Shown: one piece after another, positions 26,929 to 40,862 of the stretch
Layout of the letters: each line of letters begins with the position of its first letter
Numbering within the stretch: position 1 is the stretch's first letter
DNA from: Plasmodium brasilianum
Lineage: Eukaryota; Apicomplexa; Aconoidasida; Haemosporida; Plasmodiidae
Length of the DNA stretch: 64,000 nucleotides
Assembly: GCF_023973825.1 (NCBI RefSeq)
Contig: NW_027122930.1
Coordinates: 41,958 to 105,957, forward strand
Reading direction: 5' to 3'
Notes under the pieces: model-generated
The model's database searches: none
Seen by the model: only the letters and a program-made list of their open reading frames with translations
Told to the model about the DNA's origin: nothing
Made by a program: the position numbers and the translations under genes

Positions 26929-28999
26929 TAGTATATAACAGAACAATTCTAAATTTTATTTATGGATGCTTTTAAGAAAAATAATAAAACAAAATACATT
27001 TTTCTTTTTTATAAAAATTTTATTTGATAATCAGAATAAAAACAATATATATGTGATGAGAACAGGTATATAAACATATATGACTAATATAGTTATTGAT
27101 TTTTTTATCAGTTTCCTAATAATAAGCTTAGTTATTTGTACATGCTAAACTTTTAAATACTATTTTATAATAGAAAAACACAAATAATTGTATAGCATAT
27201 TATATTATTCACATGATGAAAAAAAAAAAGAAAAACTAAAAAAGACATTTTTTTTTATAACACAAAATATAATGTTACATATGCCGCATACCTATAACAT
27301 GTATAACTTCTATTTAAGAATAATTTGAAAATTACATTCCATGAATTATTTTATGTACAAAATATTTATATTTTAAAATGTACTATCGAATTTAACTCTT
27401 TTATATATTTCCATTACATTTTTAAGTATGCAATACTTCATATAAGTTAATATAATTCATTATGTGTAATATGAATAAAAAAAATATATTTTAATTTAAG
27501 TATTGAGTAATTTATATCCTATATATTTTTTTCTTTTGATTGTTTATAATATAAATTTGAAAGTTTTAAAAAAATTAAGATATTAAAAAAAGGAAAAAAA
27601 TTTAAAAGTATATGAAATAGTAAAAATACTTTTAATAATTATTCAATTAAAAATAAAATTACAGCAAAAACATAATATCTTTAGGAAATACAGTATGATT
27701 ATATATAACGTAACATGCAAAAAAAATTAGAAAATTCATTAATGCATTATTTTTCTTATTAACGTTTCTATTTAGGATATAAATGTGTATATTTGTTATT
27801 GATTTATAAGTAAATAATACCAAAATCATGTTTTAATTTACAGCTTTTATACAACTTAATCAAATGATTAAATATATTATTAATATACCAAAAAAAAAAA
27901 TTAGAAATATTTATATTACAACTTTCTGTTGAACATAGTGAACAAAAATGAATATGAAAATACAATATATTAACTCTATAATAAAGAATTGATACTTATA
28001 CATGTAAGAAATATATTTATCTAAAAAATAATTAATTAAAAAAAATATATATAGCCTTTAAAATTTTAATGTGTTATATGATGCATATTACCTTACAGAT
28101 TACTACAAAAATAAGATAATCACTTTTTTATATTATTTTTTCATGTGTATATATATTTATATAATTATATATATATAAACGTATTTAAAATATTCTTTGT
28201 TCTGGATACTTAAATGATACTTTCATTTGGATATACTTAATTCTTCTAAAAATTATAAATTCTTCTTTATATAAAAAAGAACAGGAGAACAACCTAATTA
28301 ATATTTATATCTACTATGAATAATCTATAATGATAAAAATTACATAAATTTATAAGCTTCATTTTTATAATTATTTTCTAAATGTTAATGTAACTAATAC
28401 AGTTGATAATTTTTAGAGTATTCAATTTTTCTTATATTATTTTATGTATGTCATATTTATTAAATACATTAACACAAATCTAAATTAATTAATAATGCAT
28501 ATTAAGCAAAATGAAAAAACATTCTATAGTAATTTTCATTTTTTTTGAAACATTTTAGTTCTTAATAAATTCATATGACATGCAAGATAAGAATTATTAA
28601 ATATATATATACTAATGCATATATATTCACATTAAACCCCTAATATTTTTTAAATTATTGTAGATATAACGTAAATTTCAATAATCATTTCACATAAATA
28701 TAACTTTTTCTATAATTGATTAGGTTTCTTTTAATTTGAAACATCCTTAATGTTATAATAATAAGGTCCATGACGTTTTTTATTTTAATATATTTTTTAA
28801 AAATTAATTAGTGCACGCTACACATATGTTCAATAAAATTATTATTTTCATAGTGTTTCATTAAGTAATATTTTTATGGTCATCTTTATTAAACAACTAC
28901 TAAATCCTTTACAATACTATTACTACAATTATATCTATTGAAGTATATCCACACAAACGTATTCATGTTAAATTTATAGCTAAATTTTGTATCTTTATA

Positions 29000-31500
29000 A
29001 AATTTAATTTCATGTCTTTCATTTTACTCTGCAGTCTTGCTGGTATTTATTTTTTCTTAACATTTTTAACACTTTTATATTGCATATAAGTTTACATCGT
29101 TATATCTAATCTAATTATTTAAAAAAAAAAAAAAAATTGAAGTATAATGTTTTTCTTTTTCTATGTTTCAAATGAATTAATTTATCACAAGAAAACTTGC
29201 AAATGTAATTTACTTGCGCATATTATTTATTGTTACACGTGTATAATTATTTAGATACTATCTTATCTATCGTGGAAATTATGAACATATGCATCAGCAT
29301 ATAAGAACAGTTCATGCGTATGTACGCTCATTTACTTATATAAAACATTTTCTTTTATTCTGTCACGAATTAATAACTTTTTGTTTTTCGCTTATATTTT
29401 TTCTCCTTATGTTTTTGTATTTTTTATATCCTTTTGTTTTTCTTTCTCCATTTATGTGATGAATGTATTAGTTAAACTCCAAATAATGATCATTAATAGA
29501 GGTAATCAAAAGTACATTATCAATTTTTACGTAATATAAAATGGACTTCTGTTAAACAAATTTCTTATCTAACTAATTTCTTTGAACAGCTCACTATTCA
29601 GGTTACTTATATATTTATTTTTATCCCATATATTTATTAACATCCATAAGAGTAGTAACTGTTTCAACGAACTTCATGCATTATTGTTATTTTCCTTTGT
29701 CATTTATCTGAATTTTATTATATGTTCCATTATCTTTTATATACATGAACTTATTCTAAATTGTTCGAATCTATATCGGATGAACATAAGTTTGTAATTC
29801 CAGTAATACCATGTAAATAAATTTCCAATACGCAAAAATTTGTATACATATATATATATATTCACATGTTTTCTCCTTTGTGACTTTCCAATATAAATGA
29901 TCTAACGAATATAAAGAAATATGATACAGAAAACATATATATATGCGTGTGTATAGTATGCATAGATAAGTATCTAAACATTAATAATGCTATCCTATTA
30001 ACGTCAATAGGTATGAACTCAATTTTGCCCTCAAATTTTTTCAATTATTGACATAAAACTGTACTCTTATGATAAATTTCTTATTCTATTTAGTTTGATT
30101 TAAATGGATTAGATGAGCTTTAGTGTCTTTATAAAAGTATTCTTCATATGCGTTCCTTCATTCGTGTCACATATATTTGGTACAATAATATAAAAATAAT
30201 TTACATATATTGAACCTCAGTCATAATATGAAATTTATGTAATGGTTTCATAAGGTGAAATAGATAAATCAAGCTGTAAAAAATGTATCTTATTTGTTTC
30301 ATTAATTATTATTATTTTTATGTATCCCCTGTTTATGCAGTAAAACATGCTTGTACAAATTCTGTTAAAAATATACATAAATAACTCAATGTAATTTTTC
30401 AAGTTAAAAAATAAATATTCGTTTTTTGGAATATATGAAGGTATATGTACTGAAATATGTAAATGGATGCATTACATTATGTAAGTATACACATGTACAC
30501 ATACACACGAGCCTATACGCATTTACATACATACATTTCATATGAACATGTACATATACACGTATGTATGCACACATGTATGTACACAGTATATTAGCAT
30601 TGTTCACACATATAAATTCTTTGAAAACAATTGTATTCAACTCTTGTATCTCTAATTTCCAAGAAATTATATAATTAGAGGCTTGTTTTTTCGATTTTTC
30701 ATGCATGCACAGGAAAGAAAAAATAAATTAAAAAAATGTTGTAAACAGATACATAACCATATATTTCAATCACTTTTCATTAAAACATTTATATGAATAT
30801 TCATCTTCCTTTATAGAAAAACATCTTCGTAATTGCAATCTGAATATAAAAAAAGTTGAAAAAAAAATTTATGTTAAAATTTCTAATTGTAGATAATCTT
30901 TTGTATCAATATGAATCACATATTATATTAATTTACGTCTTTTTATTTTCCTGGAATCACATTTTCATAGCCTTATAAGATAATGCTTATCTTCTCCATT
31001 CTCTCCTTTTTCAGCATATCATTCTTTCTACGAGAATAGGTCGTCTTCAAGAAGATACAAGTAACCTAACAAAAGAAATAGCTTTATTCGAGAACATAAT
31101 ACTGAGAATTTTTACATATACTTATTCTTAATGCCCGCAGTTCTCTTATTTCATATTTATTAAAGTTTCTGCATATATACTACTTTAAAGCTCATGTACA
31201 CAATGAAAATTGATAATCTAAGCAGAAAAAATAAAATAATTTTTGCACATTTAATTAAGCATATCACAACAATAATTATATCGTTTTAGTGTTGTGTGCT
31301 GAATTCAGTGTCTTGTTCGCAACTGTCAAATTCAAATTTTGCTTTTTGTTATTTCTAAAAACATGTACACTAATACCTTTAAAGTTTAATAAGTTCCTTT
31401 TTTTTCATTTTAATTTTACAAAAACTAATTATAAAAAAGTAAAGAAGAAAAATGAGGTAAAATGGAGAATTAGAAAAGTTAGATAAATAGGAGATATACA
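29000..31500. other. Compositional island with possible decayed coding DNA
   Basis: This stretch is visibly less A+T-rich and lacks the long A/T runs of its flanks. It holds purine/pyrimidine words such as ACACATACACACG, CTTCTCCATTCTCTCC and repeated TACATGTACACATA-type words at about 30480-30600. Several short frames look like eroded protein sequence on both strands. On the minus strand: about 29560-29690 (SLKQLLLLWMLINIWDKN... broken by stops) and about 29920-30044 (KKFEGKIEFIPIDVNRIALL). On the plus strand: about 31015-31132, after a CTCCTTTTTCAG acceptor-like tract (RIGRLQEDTSNLTKEIALFE, ending TAA). I recognise no family, and no single gene model joins them. Confidence 0.3.
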
Positions 31501-34152
31501 TAGGAGAACTAAAAAAATTTTAGAAAATATATGTACACATGTAATGCATGATTTTTACACATATATACATGTAAATAATTAAAAACAATTAAAAATGATG
31601 TTACACAAAAATTAAAAATATGCAAAAAATTCAAAAAAAAATTTTTTTTTTTTTTTTGGGTTAATAATTTAACTTTTTTACGGTTTTAATGTTATGCCTA
31701 CTCAAAATATTTAATTTACTTTTTCGTTGATAGCTACTAGTAAAGAATAATTGTGTTTACACATATTTGTCTTCATGTATACTATAAAAACACAAATAAA
31801 TGTAAAGCTAATATTATTAAATGATAAGAATAAATACATGAAAGCGAGTTTTTTTAATTGTATAAAAATTTGATTATCATAATTTCTCTTTTGTTTATGT
31901 AGATTTTCTTATTAAAATTGTTTATATACCTTATACAAAATAATATTTTTGTAATGTTTTTCTTTGTGTTTAACTATAGGAGTGTTCTTACTACTATTTG
32001 ATCGAACATTGCAGCTATATATAGATATTAATTTGCGTTATTATTATTATTAAATATTCACATACAACTGAAAAATATAGGATGAGGTAATTTTAATATA
32101 AGTTTATTTCAAAAATATGATATAAATAATTGCCTATAAATTCTAAAATAAATAAAAAATAAAATATGATTACTTTTTGAATATTTAAAGTGCACAGCGA
32201 TACATACTAATTAATATAAAGCTAATAATATGATGTGTCTATTAATACGCATAGAATTATATCTAAAAATTTATTTATTTTAGTATTCTTATATATCAAG
32301 ATATTTAATAATATTACCTAATTAAATTTATTATTTTTCTATTTTTACATCTAATTTCTTTTCTATTTCCTAGTAATCTAATTAAATAAAAATACAATTT
32401 TTTTCACCTTCTTCAAAAAAAAAAAACATTATCATAATATAATTAATTTACTTACGTATGTATTTTATGTACATAGAAGAAATATTTTAGTAAAATACAG
32501 AAATATTTGATATTAACATTTAAACAAATATGTATATTCTATTAAAATTATTATTGTTATTGTTTCCATTTTCTCCAATTTCTACGTATACTTTTACAAG
32601 TAATAATATATGTAGATGTTTTTTAACTAAAGAATACTTTTTATAGTTTATTCAAGAATAATAATTAAGAAATTTATTAGTATTACATTATCATATACAT
32701 TTAAACATATAAAAAATCAAATTTAATAAAAGAATATTATTTTCATATTTTTATATTGAGATTTATTTATTAAACTTATTTAATAACATCTTGTAAGAAA
32801 ACAGAGTAACTTTTTCAGTATATCTTATTATAAATTATCTGACATAAATATGATATATATTTACAAACTACCTATAAAAATATTTTCTTTTCAACTTCAT
32901 TTTAATTAAAAAATTATAAATTTCAATTTGAAGAAATTATTAATAGTTAATGTAAAGTACACATATTTTTATACATCGCTAATATAATATTAGCTCATTA
33001 ATATATTTACATATATAAAAAATACATTATACATATAAAAAATATGTGCACTTTATTATATAATAGCGAAATTATTTATTTATTTTGTCTATATCTACAG
33101 TTAATTTTGCTTTTTACCGATATAATCAAATTTTTAAAAATTATAATATTGTGAAAAAACATAAAAAAGAATTTATATATATCATTTATTAATATATGAC
33201 TATATATAATTCATCAATTAAATTTTTTAGTTATATAAAAAATAAAAATATATATGACGATTATCTATTAATTGTTAATAATATGCATATACATATGTGT
33301 AATACCTTTATTCAAATATTGAATAAACACATCAAATAAGTACAATAATATAATAATTAATGTTTATAACTGTTCGTTAAGTTGTAGAAATATAAAAAAA
33401 TATATTTGTTTTTACACGACTGTAAATATTTAAAATTTAATAAAAATATATTTTAATCATATGTTCATAACTTCAAATCTATATCATAAGAAGTAAAATA
33501 AATATATACTAAAAAGCTATTTATAACAATTATGTTATGTTAAATACTTTCCATGCGCTTATTTTACAGAATAAATATTAGCTCTCTCTGAGGTTATAGA
33601 AATATAAATATATAAAAGAAACTACATATATTTACTTTTTTTTATTATGTAAAAAACAAGATAAATTTATTGCTGATATAAAGGTTATGATAATTTTTCT
33701 TAATAATACGAAAAAATAATGGTTTTAAATTAGAACAAGACAATAAAGGAAAAACGACAATTTTTAGATAAAACAGAAATTAAGATGATTCCACTTAATT
33801 ATATTGATTGCGCTGTTATATATTTACTTTAATTCCCATATATAGTATATATATTTATTTTTAGCGACAATCTATTTGAATACATATATATAGATACGAA
33901 CTCAAAAAAATTAGTCAATCTCAAGCAATATTTTAAGGTGAAAATTGAAAAATATTAGAAATTTAAATTTATAAAAAAAATAAGACCATTTGTTAGACAG
34001 CTGTATATAAAAAATGCGACTTATTTGTATATACATTTATAAAATACAAGTAGTTATGGAGGAGATTAATAAAATTTAACTAAAGGTATTACAGCCATTA
34101 ATTCATATTAAAGACTTCTTTATGGAATGAAATATATTTCTTATTATTATTT
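31501..34152. other. Non-coding AT-rich spacer
   Basis: No gene seen. It includes an A9/T17-type homopolymer junction at about 31633-31657. The last 150 bp before 34152 share 3'-flanking sequence with the fam-l at 22778, including TTCATATTAAAGA. Confidence 0.45.
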
Positions 34153-35175
34153 TTATCTTTTCCTTAATTTAATTTTTTGATATTTTTTAACTTTTTTATG
34201 GTAATAAATAATCCATGATATAAATGTGACGCCTAATATAATGAACGGTACGAAATAGAATATATATCCAAATAACTGTCCTAATATGCATTGTTTACTG
34301 ATCTTAACACTAGTTCCTGTTGCTTCTTTGCACAACTTACATAGAGTAGAAGATGTATCCTTTGTTGTACCATAGTGCTGCCACAACCCTGATGTATTAT
34401 CTCTCAACCACTCTAATACTTTTGATAACCATCCATCCGTATCATTAGTCAACTCTTTTAAATGAGACCACAGTCCGAAAAAACTTCCTTCCCATGCAAC
34501 ATTAGTATTAAACCCTAATGAGAAATCTACTATAAATACAATAAATAAACTCAAGAACAATAATACAGGTATAGCTAGTCGTAAACCATATTTTTTACTG
34601 ATTATTTTTTTGTACGTTTTATCAGTAATTGTCCTGTTTTTTTTAAGAAAATTCTGGTAATCAAGTTCTTTGAATATTTTTTTTTCCATATTGGAATATT
34701 TTATTGTTTCGAATATACAAGATTTATTTTACATAGCTTTTTTATCGACACCCATATTCCTTGAAAAACATCCACTTGATAATTCCTTCTTTCCTGTCTC
34801 CCACTTTTCATTATTAGATATATCATTTTCTTTATTTAATTTATTATATGGTATATCTTCGTTTAACCTCGTAATAATTGAGTTCTTATCATGTTTATAT
34901 TTTGTTAGTAATCGATAATTTCTTCTATCTATTTTTATATTAAACATGCAATTCACATCCACGGGGTTGTTAAATATCATCTAAAAGAACAAATTCAATA
35001 TTTATTATTAGACTAAATAATAATATAAATAAAAATTAAACACAATAAATATAAATAATAAAAATATCCTTAAATTATATTATCATACCATGTCATTGTT
35101 AAGAAGACATATCCAAATTAAAAGAACAAACACATAAATTTTAACAAATAAGAAAGTCTTAAAGTTTTGTTCCAT
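34153..35175 (-). pseudogene. fam-l gene interrupted by one in-frame stop
   Basis: Both exons and the splice sites are in perfect order. Exon 1 (35089-35175) encodes MEQNFKTFLFVKIY... and ends LIWICLLNNDM before GTATGA. Exon 2 (34153-34980) begins in phase 0 after TTCTTTTAG. A relaxed R-x-L (RRNYRLLTKYKHD) and the charged region follow. At codon 113 a TAA (34729-34731) falls where paralogues read through AMKNK or VKNKS. The frame then continues unchanged through FETIKYSNMEKKIFKELDY, TM1, a loop with Cys residues (TLCKLCKEA, KQCILGQLF), TM2 and the tail YYHKKVKKYQKIKLRKR. Without the stop the product would be 303 residues. It could be a recent pseudogene, a base-call error, or a read-through case. 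A downstream ATG (34689) opens the C-terminal half but without a leader. Confidence 0.85.
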
Positions 35176-38100
35176 GATATACATCTTTATAATTGTAATA
35201 TATATAATGAGGAATAAATTTTCAATAATATATTATACTTCTAATCACAAATGATACTACATTTATATTTATAATTTTTTATTTTATATATTTTCATAAA
35301 AACCTCATAAAATATATATAACTGCAATTTATTGTAAATCAGATATAAAAAATGAGAACTTAAAATATATATTAAAAAATTAGTATCTTATTTATATTTT
35401 CAAATAAGTAAATTTAATAAAAATAAAAAAATTTGAATTTATTCAAAAATTTTAAAAATGTATAATCTAATTATATAATATAGGAGATTAATTAAAGTGT
35501 TTTTTTACAAATCCTTAAAAAAATATATTAAAAAAAATATAAGTTTTCTTAATATTTTTAAATAATTAATTTATCTAGTATATAGAATATATAGAATATA
35601 AAATGTATAGAATATAGATGAAATATTTTCGTATGTATTGACATGATATTATCTAATTATGTTGTTACTTTTCTATTAATAATTATAATTATATTTACAT
35701 TATATTTTGGAAAAATGGTTTATTGTTGTTCAATATTATTAATGGTTTTAATAATATAAGAATAGTAATGTTATACGAAGAAAAAATATTCTATAAAACT
35801 TTCATTCTTTAAAGGACTACATCTCAATTAAAATATCAAATTTATAATTTACAACCAAAACTATGAAAAAAATACATATTTTAATGCTAATTAAATTATA
35901 TATTTTTATATACTGATTTTTAAAAATTATGATTTTTAATTAAGTTTATTTTATACCACAATTTGTAAATGAAATATTTTTTAATTCTTCTAATTAATTT
36001 TTTCTTTATTTTTTTTATTAATTAAATATATATATTCTGAAAAAATATTCATATTACAGATAGTAAAACAAGAAAAAAAATAGTGATTCTTCCATTAAAT
36101 GCATTTTTATCATAATAGTCTTGTTTCACTAACTTACTTTCGTTCATTGTTTCTTTAATAAAAAAATTTATATTTTTTCTTATTCATTTATTATATTATA
36201 AATATCTATGTAATTTATAAAGAATGCAAATGAACTAGCAATTACTAAAGTAGTATATTAATATAGTAAATTTATGTAACTATTCATCTACTCTCTTAGA
36301 ATTGTAATTTTGGGTATCTATAATATGCAAAATACATATATTCAGTAAATCAAAATAATACTATTGGACATTAACTATTTCATACGAATAATCTGAAACC
36401 TAATACCTAATATATAACGATATTTTTTATTTCTTATAATATATTAACTTAATTTTTAATGATATTTGCACTTTATTTAATAAAATATTAAAACTAATAT
36501 GTGTTTCAGTATTTCAGAAAAATAAGTTGATAAACAGAAAAATAAGAAATAAAAAACTACTCCAAAAAAAAAGTAATTATTTTTAAAAATGATATTTTAT
36601 ATAAATTAATTAGAAAAATATAAAAAAAAAAACTAAAGGCTACGTATACGTGAAAAATAAAACAATTAATTTTTAAATATATATATTTTTAGTACTATTT
36701 TTTTTAATATATAATTACCAAAATATTTCCAAGAAAAAATTATTTGATAATCATATATGTTCACGTACCTTATTAAGCTTCTTTTTTATGAATAACACAC
36801 TATGGTGACTTTTATTTTTAAATATATACTTATTCCATTCATTCTATTAATATTCCCCTAGATTACTTATGCTAATGTAGAAGCTTGCTGTCACATTTCT
36901 TACTTCATTTATATTATAAATATTTAATTATAATTAAATAAATAACAAATAAAATTAAAGAAAAGTAAAAACAACTTATAAATAAATATTTTTGGATTGT
37001 ACAAAAATATTTTATTATTATATTTTTATTTTTAATATATAGTTATAATGTACAAAATAGTTTTTACATCTTATAATAAAGAGCTATTTTTTTTTTTTTT
37101 ATGTTAATCTATTCTACCTATAGGAATATTTCTCCATTAATTTCACTCTACAGTTGTTTCCAAAGGGCATGTTCATATATTATTATTAATATACAATAAA
37201 AAAATATTGGATCACATATTTTAAAAGGAAAATATTCTGAAATTTTTTTTTAAATTAGTAAAGTTAAAATAGAAAAAAGGTGTTTATTGAAATATTAAAA
37301 ATTTTTTAACATTGTAGATATCTATGGATTAATGTTGATAAATTTATATGTAATAGTACAACGTATTCAAAATATGTATGGAATTGGAACATATGACTTC
37401 ATAATTTATTTTTCTAATACATAAAATGTATTTTATAAAATATGGCAACTACTTTTCTTTTTTACATTCCTTTTTTTTCTACATGTTAGAAATTTACCCA
37501 AATAGAATTAATATTTCATTCGATAAAAAAATATATAAAATATAAGAAATTAAATGTATACATATATATATTTTTTAATAATTTTTTTTTATCACTAAGT
37601 TTTCTTATATCACTTTCTATTGCATGCTATTATATATTACAGTATAATTCAATTATTGCATCATAATAACTGTAGCATTTTTATTTTGTAATTAAATGTA
37701 TATTTTTATTGCATGAATTATAAAGATAAATAATAGCAAGAAAATCATTATTATTATGCTGACTCTTCACATTATAACAACATAACTCTATTGATTTAAT
37801 AATCTTAAATTTTCACCAAGTTTTTATGAAATGGAATTTATATAAAAACTTTTTTTAATTTTATTTTTATTATTTTACAAGAATATTATATAATGTCTTT
37901 CTTGTATGCATTTTTTTATTATATTATTCCCTTTCTTTATACATAAATTGGCTATATAGATTATACGATTTTTTCTGAACAGGCGATAACATGTTTGAGA
38001 TTATAAAATTAAATGAGAAATACTTTAAAAATAAATATATTGAGAGAGTAGAATATAACATAACAAGCTATTACTATTAACAAAAAATGAAACAGGTATA

Positions 38101-39325
38101 AAAATGCATATTAATTTAAGTTAAAAAAGTTCATGTTCAATTTAATATCCTCTTTTGTTAAAAACAAAATCATTATCTCATAAAACAAAAAAAATACTTG
38201 TGTAATTTTATTTATTGAATATTTTTTGATTTATTGTTTATAAAAATATTTCATAGATATATTAAATGATAATAATGGATAATTTAAAATTTTTAGCAAT
38301 AACTTAAATAAAACGAATTTAAATCACATGAAGGAGATGTTATGAGAAGGATAAATATATAATATTTAAAATAATAAAAAAAATTAAACAAAAAACTATG
38401 AATGTCTGAATTAATATAATTCTTTATTTTAATCTTATTATTATTTAAAATAATGAATAAAATATAAATCTTTTTCATATAGAAACTTTCATTATGATAT
38501 ATATCTAAGGAATTTGCACAAAACTCAATTAATTGTAAGATTAAGCACGATAATAAAATGATAAATGATTTAACTTTTCATATAACTATTTATAGTTGGT
38601 AATTTATTAAGCAGTTATAAATAATCCATAAATTAAAAGAAATATTTATTTATTATAAATTTGTAATTTAACATTATTACAATAAAAAATAAGCTTGAAT
38701 GTTCTTCAAAAGATTTTTACGATAAGTATATTCTACTTCTTATTTCTCATAAAAACTATTTTATAAATAAGTACTAATTTTTTTTTTATTAGAAAATATA
38801 TGTATATATCAATATACAAATATATATTCAACTCATTTAAAAGAATAAAAAAAACCATACATATATTTTAAATTTTAAATAAATAATACATTTTCATAAA
38901 AACCTGTACTCACAATAATATTAAACTAGATCATCATATAAAATAAAGAGAAAAACTCTTTTCTACAAATATAAATTATCACAGATTTTAAAAATTATAT
39001 CAATTGTTCTTTTATATATAAATTTTAACGCATAAACCTACATATTTCATAGAAGTCAATTTGAATACATATATATATATATGGGAGAAATATATTTAAG
39101 TTTGAACAATAATTTAAATACCACATTACAAAATATTAAAACACTATAATATACAAAATAAAAAGAAAGTATATATTTACTGTTGAGCATCAAATAGCCC
39201 AGACATACAATGATAAAACTATTAAATTTTAGAAATTACATTATGTTTACTAAGTATATAACTAAATATATTATGCTTATTATGTCATATTAAATACTCC
39301 TTTACAACAATATATATGTATGTTA
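35176..39325. other. Non-coding spacer upstream of fam-l and downstream of fam-m
   Basis: No gene seen. To about 36.0 kb it carries the shared upstream homology, including the element at 35602-35622 and a distal block near 35930-35985. The minus-strand frame at 38293-38478 is low complexity. From about 38545 on the sequence pairs with the left block. Confidence 0.45.
35602..35622. promoter_or_regulatory. Shared upstream element of fam-l/fam-m genes (copy 4)
   Basis: GTATAGAATATAGATGAA, about 427 bp upstream of the fam-l start at 35175. It is preceded by two partial echoes (TATAGAATATATAGAATATA at 35581-35600), so the core word is locally repeated here. Confidence 0.4.
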
Positions 39326-40220
39326 TTAGTCAACTAACCTCGTCATTAACTTAATTTTTTCAAATTTTTCGTTATTTCTTAAGATCTTATAAAGCGCTAT
39401 TATAAGCATAACAGATAACATAACCATAAGTACACCAAAAAGTATTATATAAATGTAAGGTTTCTTTTCCACATCTAACCATTTCGTAATTTCTGTCAAA
39501 AAATACAATGAATGTTGTTCATCAATAGTGTTCCATGCATTTATCAAAGGTTTAAATACTGGTAATACGGGAATTATAATTCCCAACAAGAAAAAAAGAA
39601 AAAATAGAGAAACTCCAAATCCATAATTTCTAAATTTTAATTTTTTTAAATATATATCACAAATTTTCCTATTTTTGTCAATAAAATCATCATAATCTTT
39701 TTTTTTAATCCATTTTTTTTCAAAATGTAAATGTTTTCCATCAAACATTGCATTATTATAATCTACAACTTCTGCGTAGTATTGTGCCTTATTTAATAAA
39801 TTTCTGTTTGGTAGTGTGCTTTTTCTTTTGGTTCCTATTTTATTATAAGATATACCTTTTTTTTCGCTCATTTCATTATTTCGAATATTTTCTTCTAAAC
39901 AAATATTATTTGAATTTTTATTCATTTCATATTTGGCTGGTGATGCGTAAGTTGTTGTACCTAATCTTCTACTAATACAGCAATTCTCATCGAGGGATTT
40001 ACTAAACGTACTCTAAATGAACAAAGTGTATATTTATTATTTAAATTACAATACAATATAATGTTAAAAAATTGTATTAAAAAAAATAAAACAATAAAAA
40101 TATAAATAATGATTATATCATTAAATAACGTAATCACACCAGATCATTGTTAAAATGGCATATCCAAGTTAAGAGGAACATAGCAATTTTAATAATATGC
40201 AATTTTATATTTTTTTCCAT
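39326..40220 (-). CDS. fam-m exported protein, intact, two exons
   Basis: Predicted exported two-TM protein of the fam-m family. Exon 1 (40140-40220, 81 nt) encodes MEKNIKLHIIKIAMF and ends LTWICHFNNDL, followed by GTGTGA. Exon 2 (39326-40012) starts in phase 0 after TTCATTTAG with STFSKSLDEN, giving 255 residues. The usual RNYRLLAKYK motif is altered: SRRLGTT offers an R-x-L, but the following text reads TYASPAKYE, so the export signal is atypical. The fam-m block LLNKAQYYAEVVDYNNAMFD, HFEKKWIKKKDYDDF and KFRNYGFGV then leads into TM1 (about 159-180). A loop of about 33 residues, TM2 (about 213-235) and the tail NNEKFEKIKLMTRLVD follow. The ending LVD extends the usual KLM(T/S)E-type tail. 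It lies opposite the decayed fam-l-like gene (1799-2622) in the duplication. Confidence 0.86.
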
Positions 40221-40556
40221 CATATAATATTATTATATATTTATATATTCTAGAGAAAAAAATTACAGTTATATACTTCTAATGATAAAGGATTCTGTAT
40301 TTATTTAAAATTTTGTTTATTAGTAAACAGTTAGTAAAACATATATATGTATTTTAGATTTTACCAAATAATCAATCTAAAACTAATTTAATTAATATAA
40401 CATATTTCCAAATCATACGCAAATATTAGAATAAATAATTTATTTATTTAAAGTAGTATACTATTTAAATAATTTTTTATTAATCATTTTCAAAATATAC
40501 TAAGTAATATATATGTCACTTCATATTATATAAATGGTAAGTTTCTCTTCTATAGA

Positions 40557-40583
40557 AAGTATAGAGAATATATATACATTATA
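40557..40583. promoter_or_regulatory. Shared upstream element of fam-l/fam-m genes (copy 5, diverged)
   Basis: AGTATAGAGAATATATATAC lies about 337 bp upstream of the fam-m start at 40220. It is the most diverged of the six copies seen. Confidence 0.3.
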
Positions 40584-40862
40584 TTCCTCTGTATATTAAG
40601 ATAATATTTAATAATTTTAAAGATGATATCTTGTCAATAACTGTAATTTTATAAACATTATATTTTTGAAGTATTATTTTACATGAAGTATTAATTATTA
40701 TAATCATATACTAATAGGAATATATTATTGTGCATAATTTTTTTAAAAAGTAGTATACATACGGCAGTAACTAATCTATTATGAAATAAGTATCCTAAAT
40801 ATAAATTACTACTGTATAATTATTTTTCTACTATAATTTTTGAAAACTATTTTTAATAAAAT

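Larger units (their letters stand above)
23797..28999. other. Gene-poor AT-rich region
   Basis: The first 500 bp are the shared fam upstream region. Beyond that I see no gene, only short AT-rich frames, homopolymers and a (TA)n run at 26907-26928. I could not follow the large duplication convincingly past about 24.5 kb; the right copy reaches the window edge there. Confidence 0.45.

Noticed and set aside
28633..28642. Telomere-like AAACCCC word
   Set aside because: A single short occurrence; Plasmodium telomeres are long tandem arrays of AACCCT/A-type units, none of which is present.
29582..29797. 71-codon plus-strand hydrophobic open frame
   Set aside because: It lies in the compositional island, but the opposite strand gives the more protein-like, though broken, reading; no start or family support.
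30404..30706. 100-codon minus-strand open frame rich in Cys, Met, Tyr and Val
   Set aside because: Produced by repeated TACATGTACACATA-like words; simple-sequence translation and not a credible protein.
31633..31657. A-run meeting a long T-run, like a terminator or hairpin
   Set aside because: Homopolymer junctions are common in this genome and nothing links this one to a transcript.
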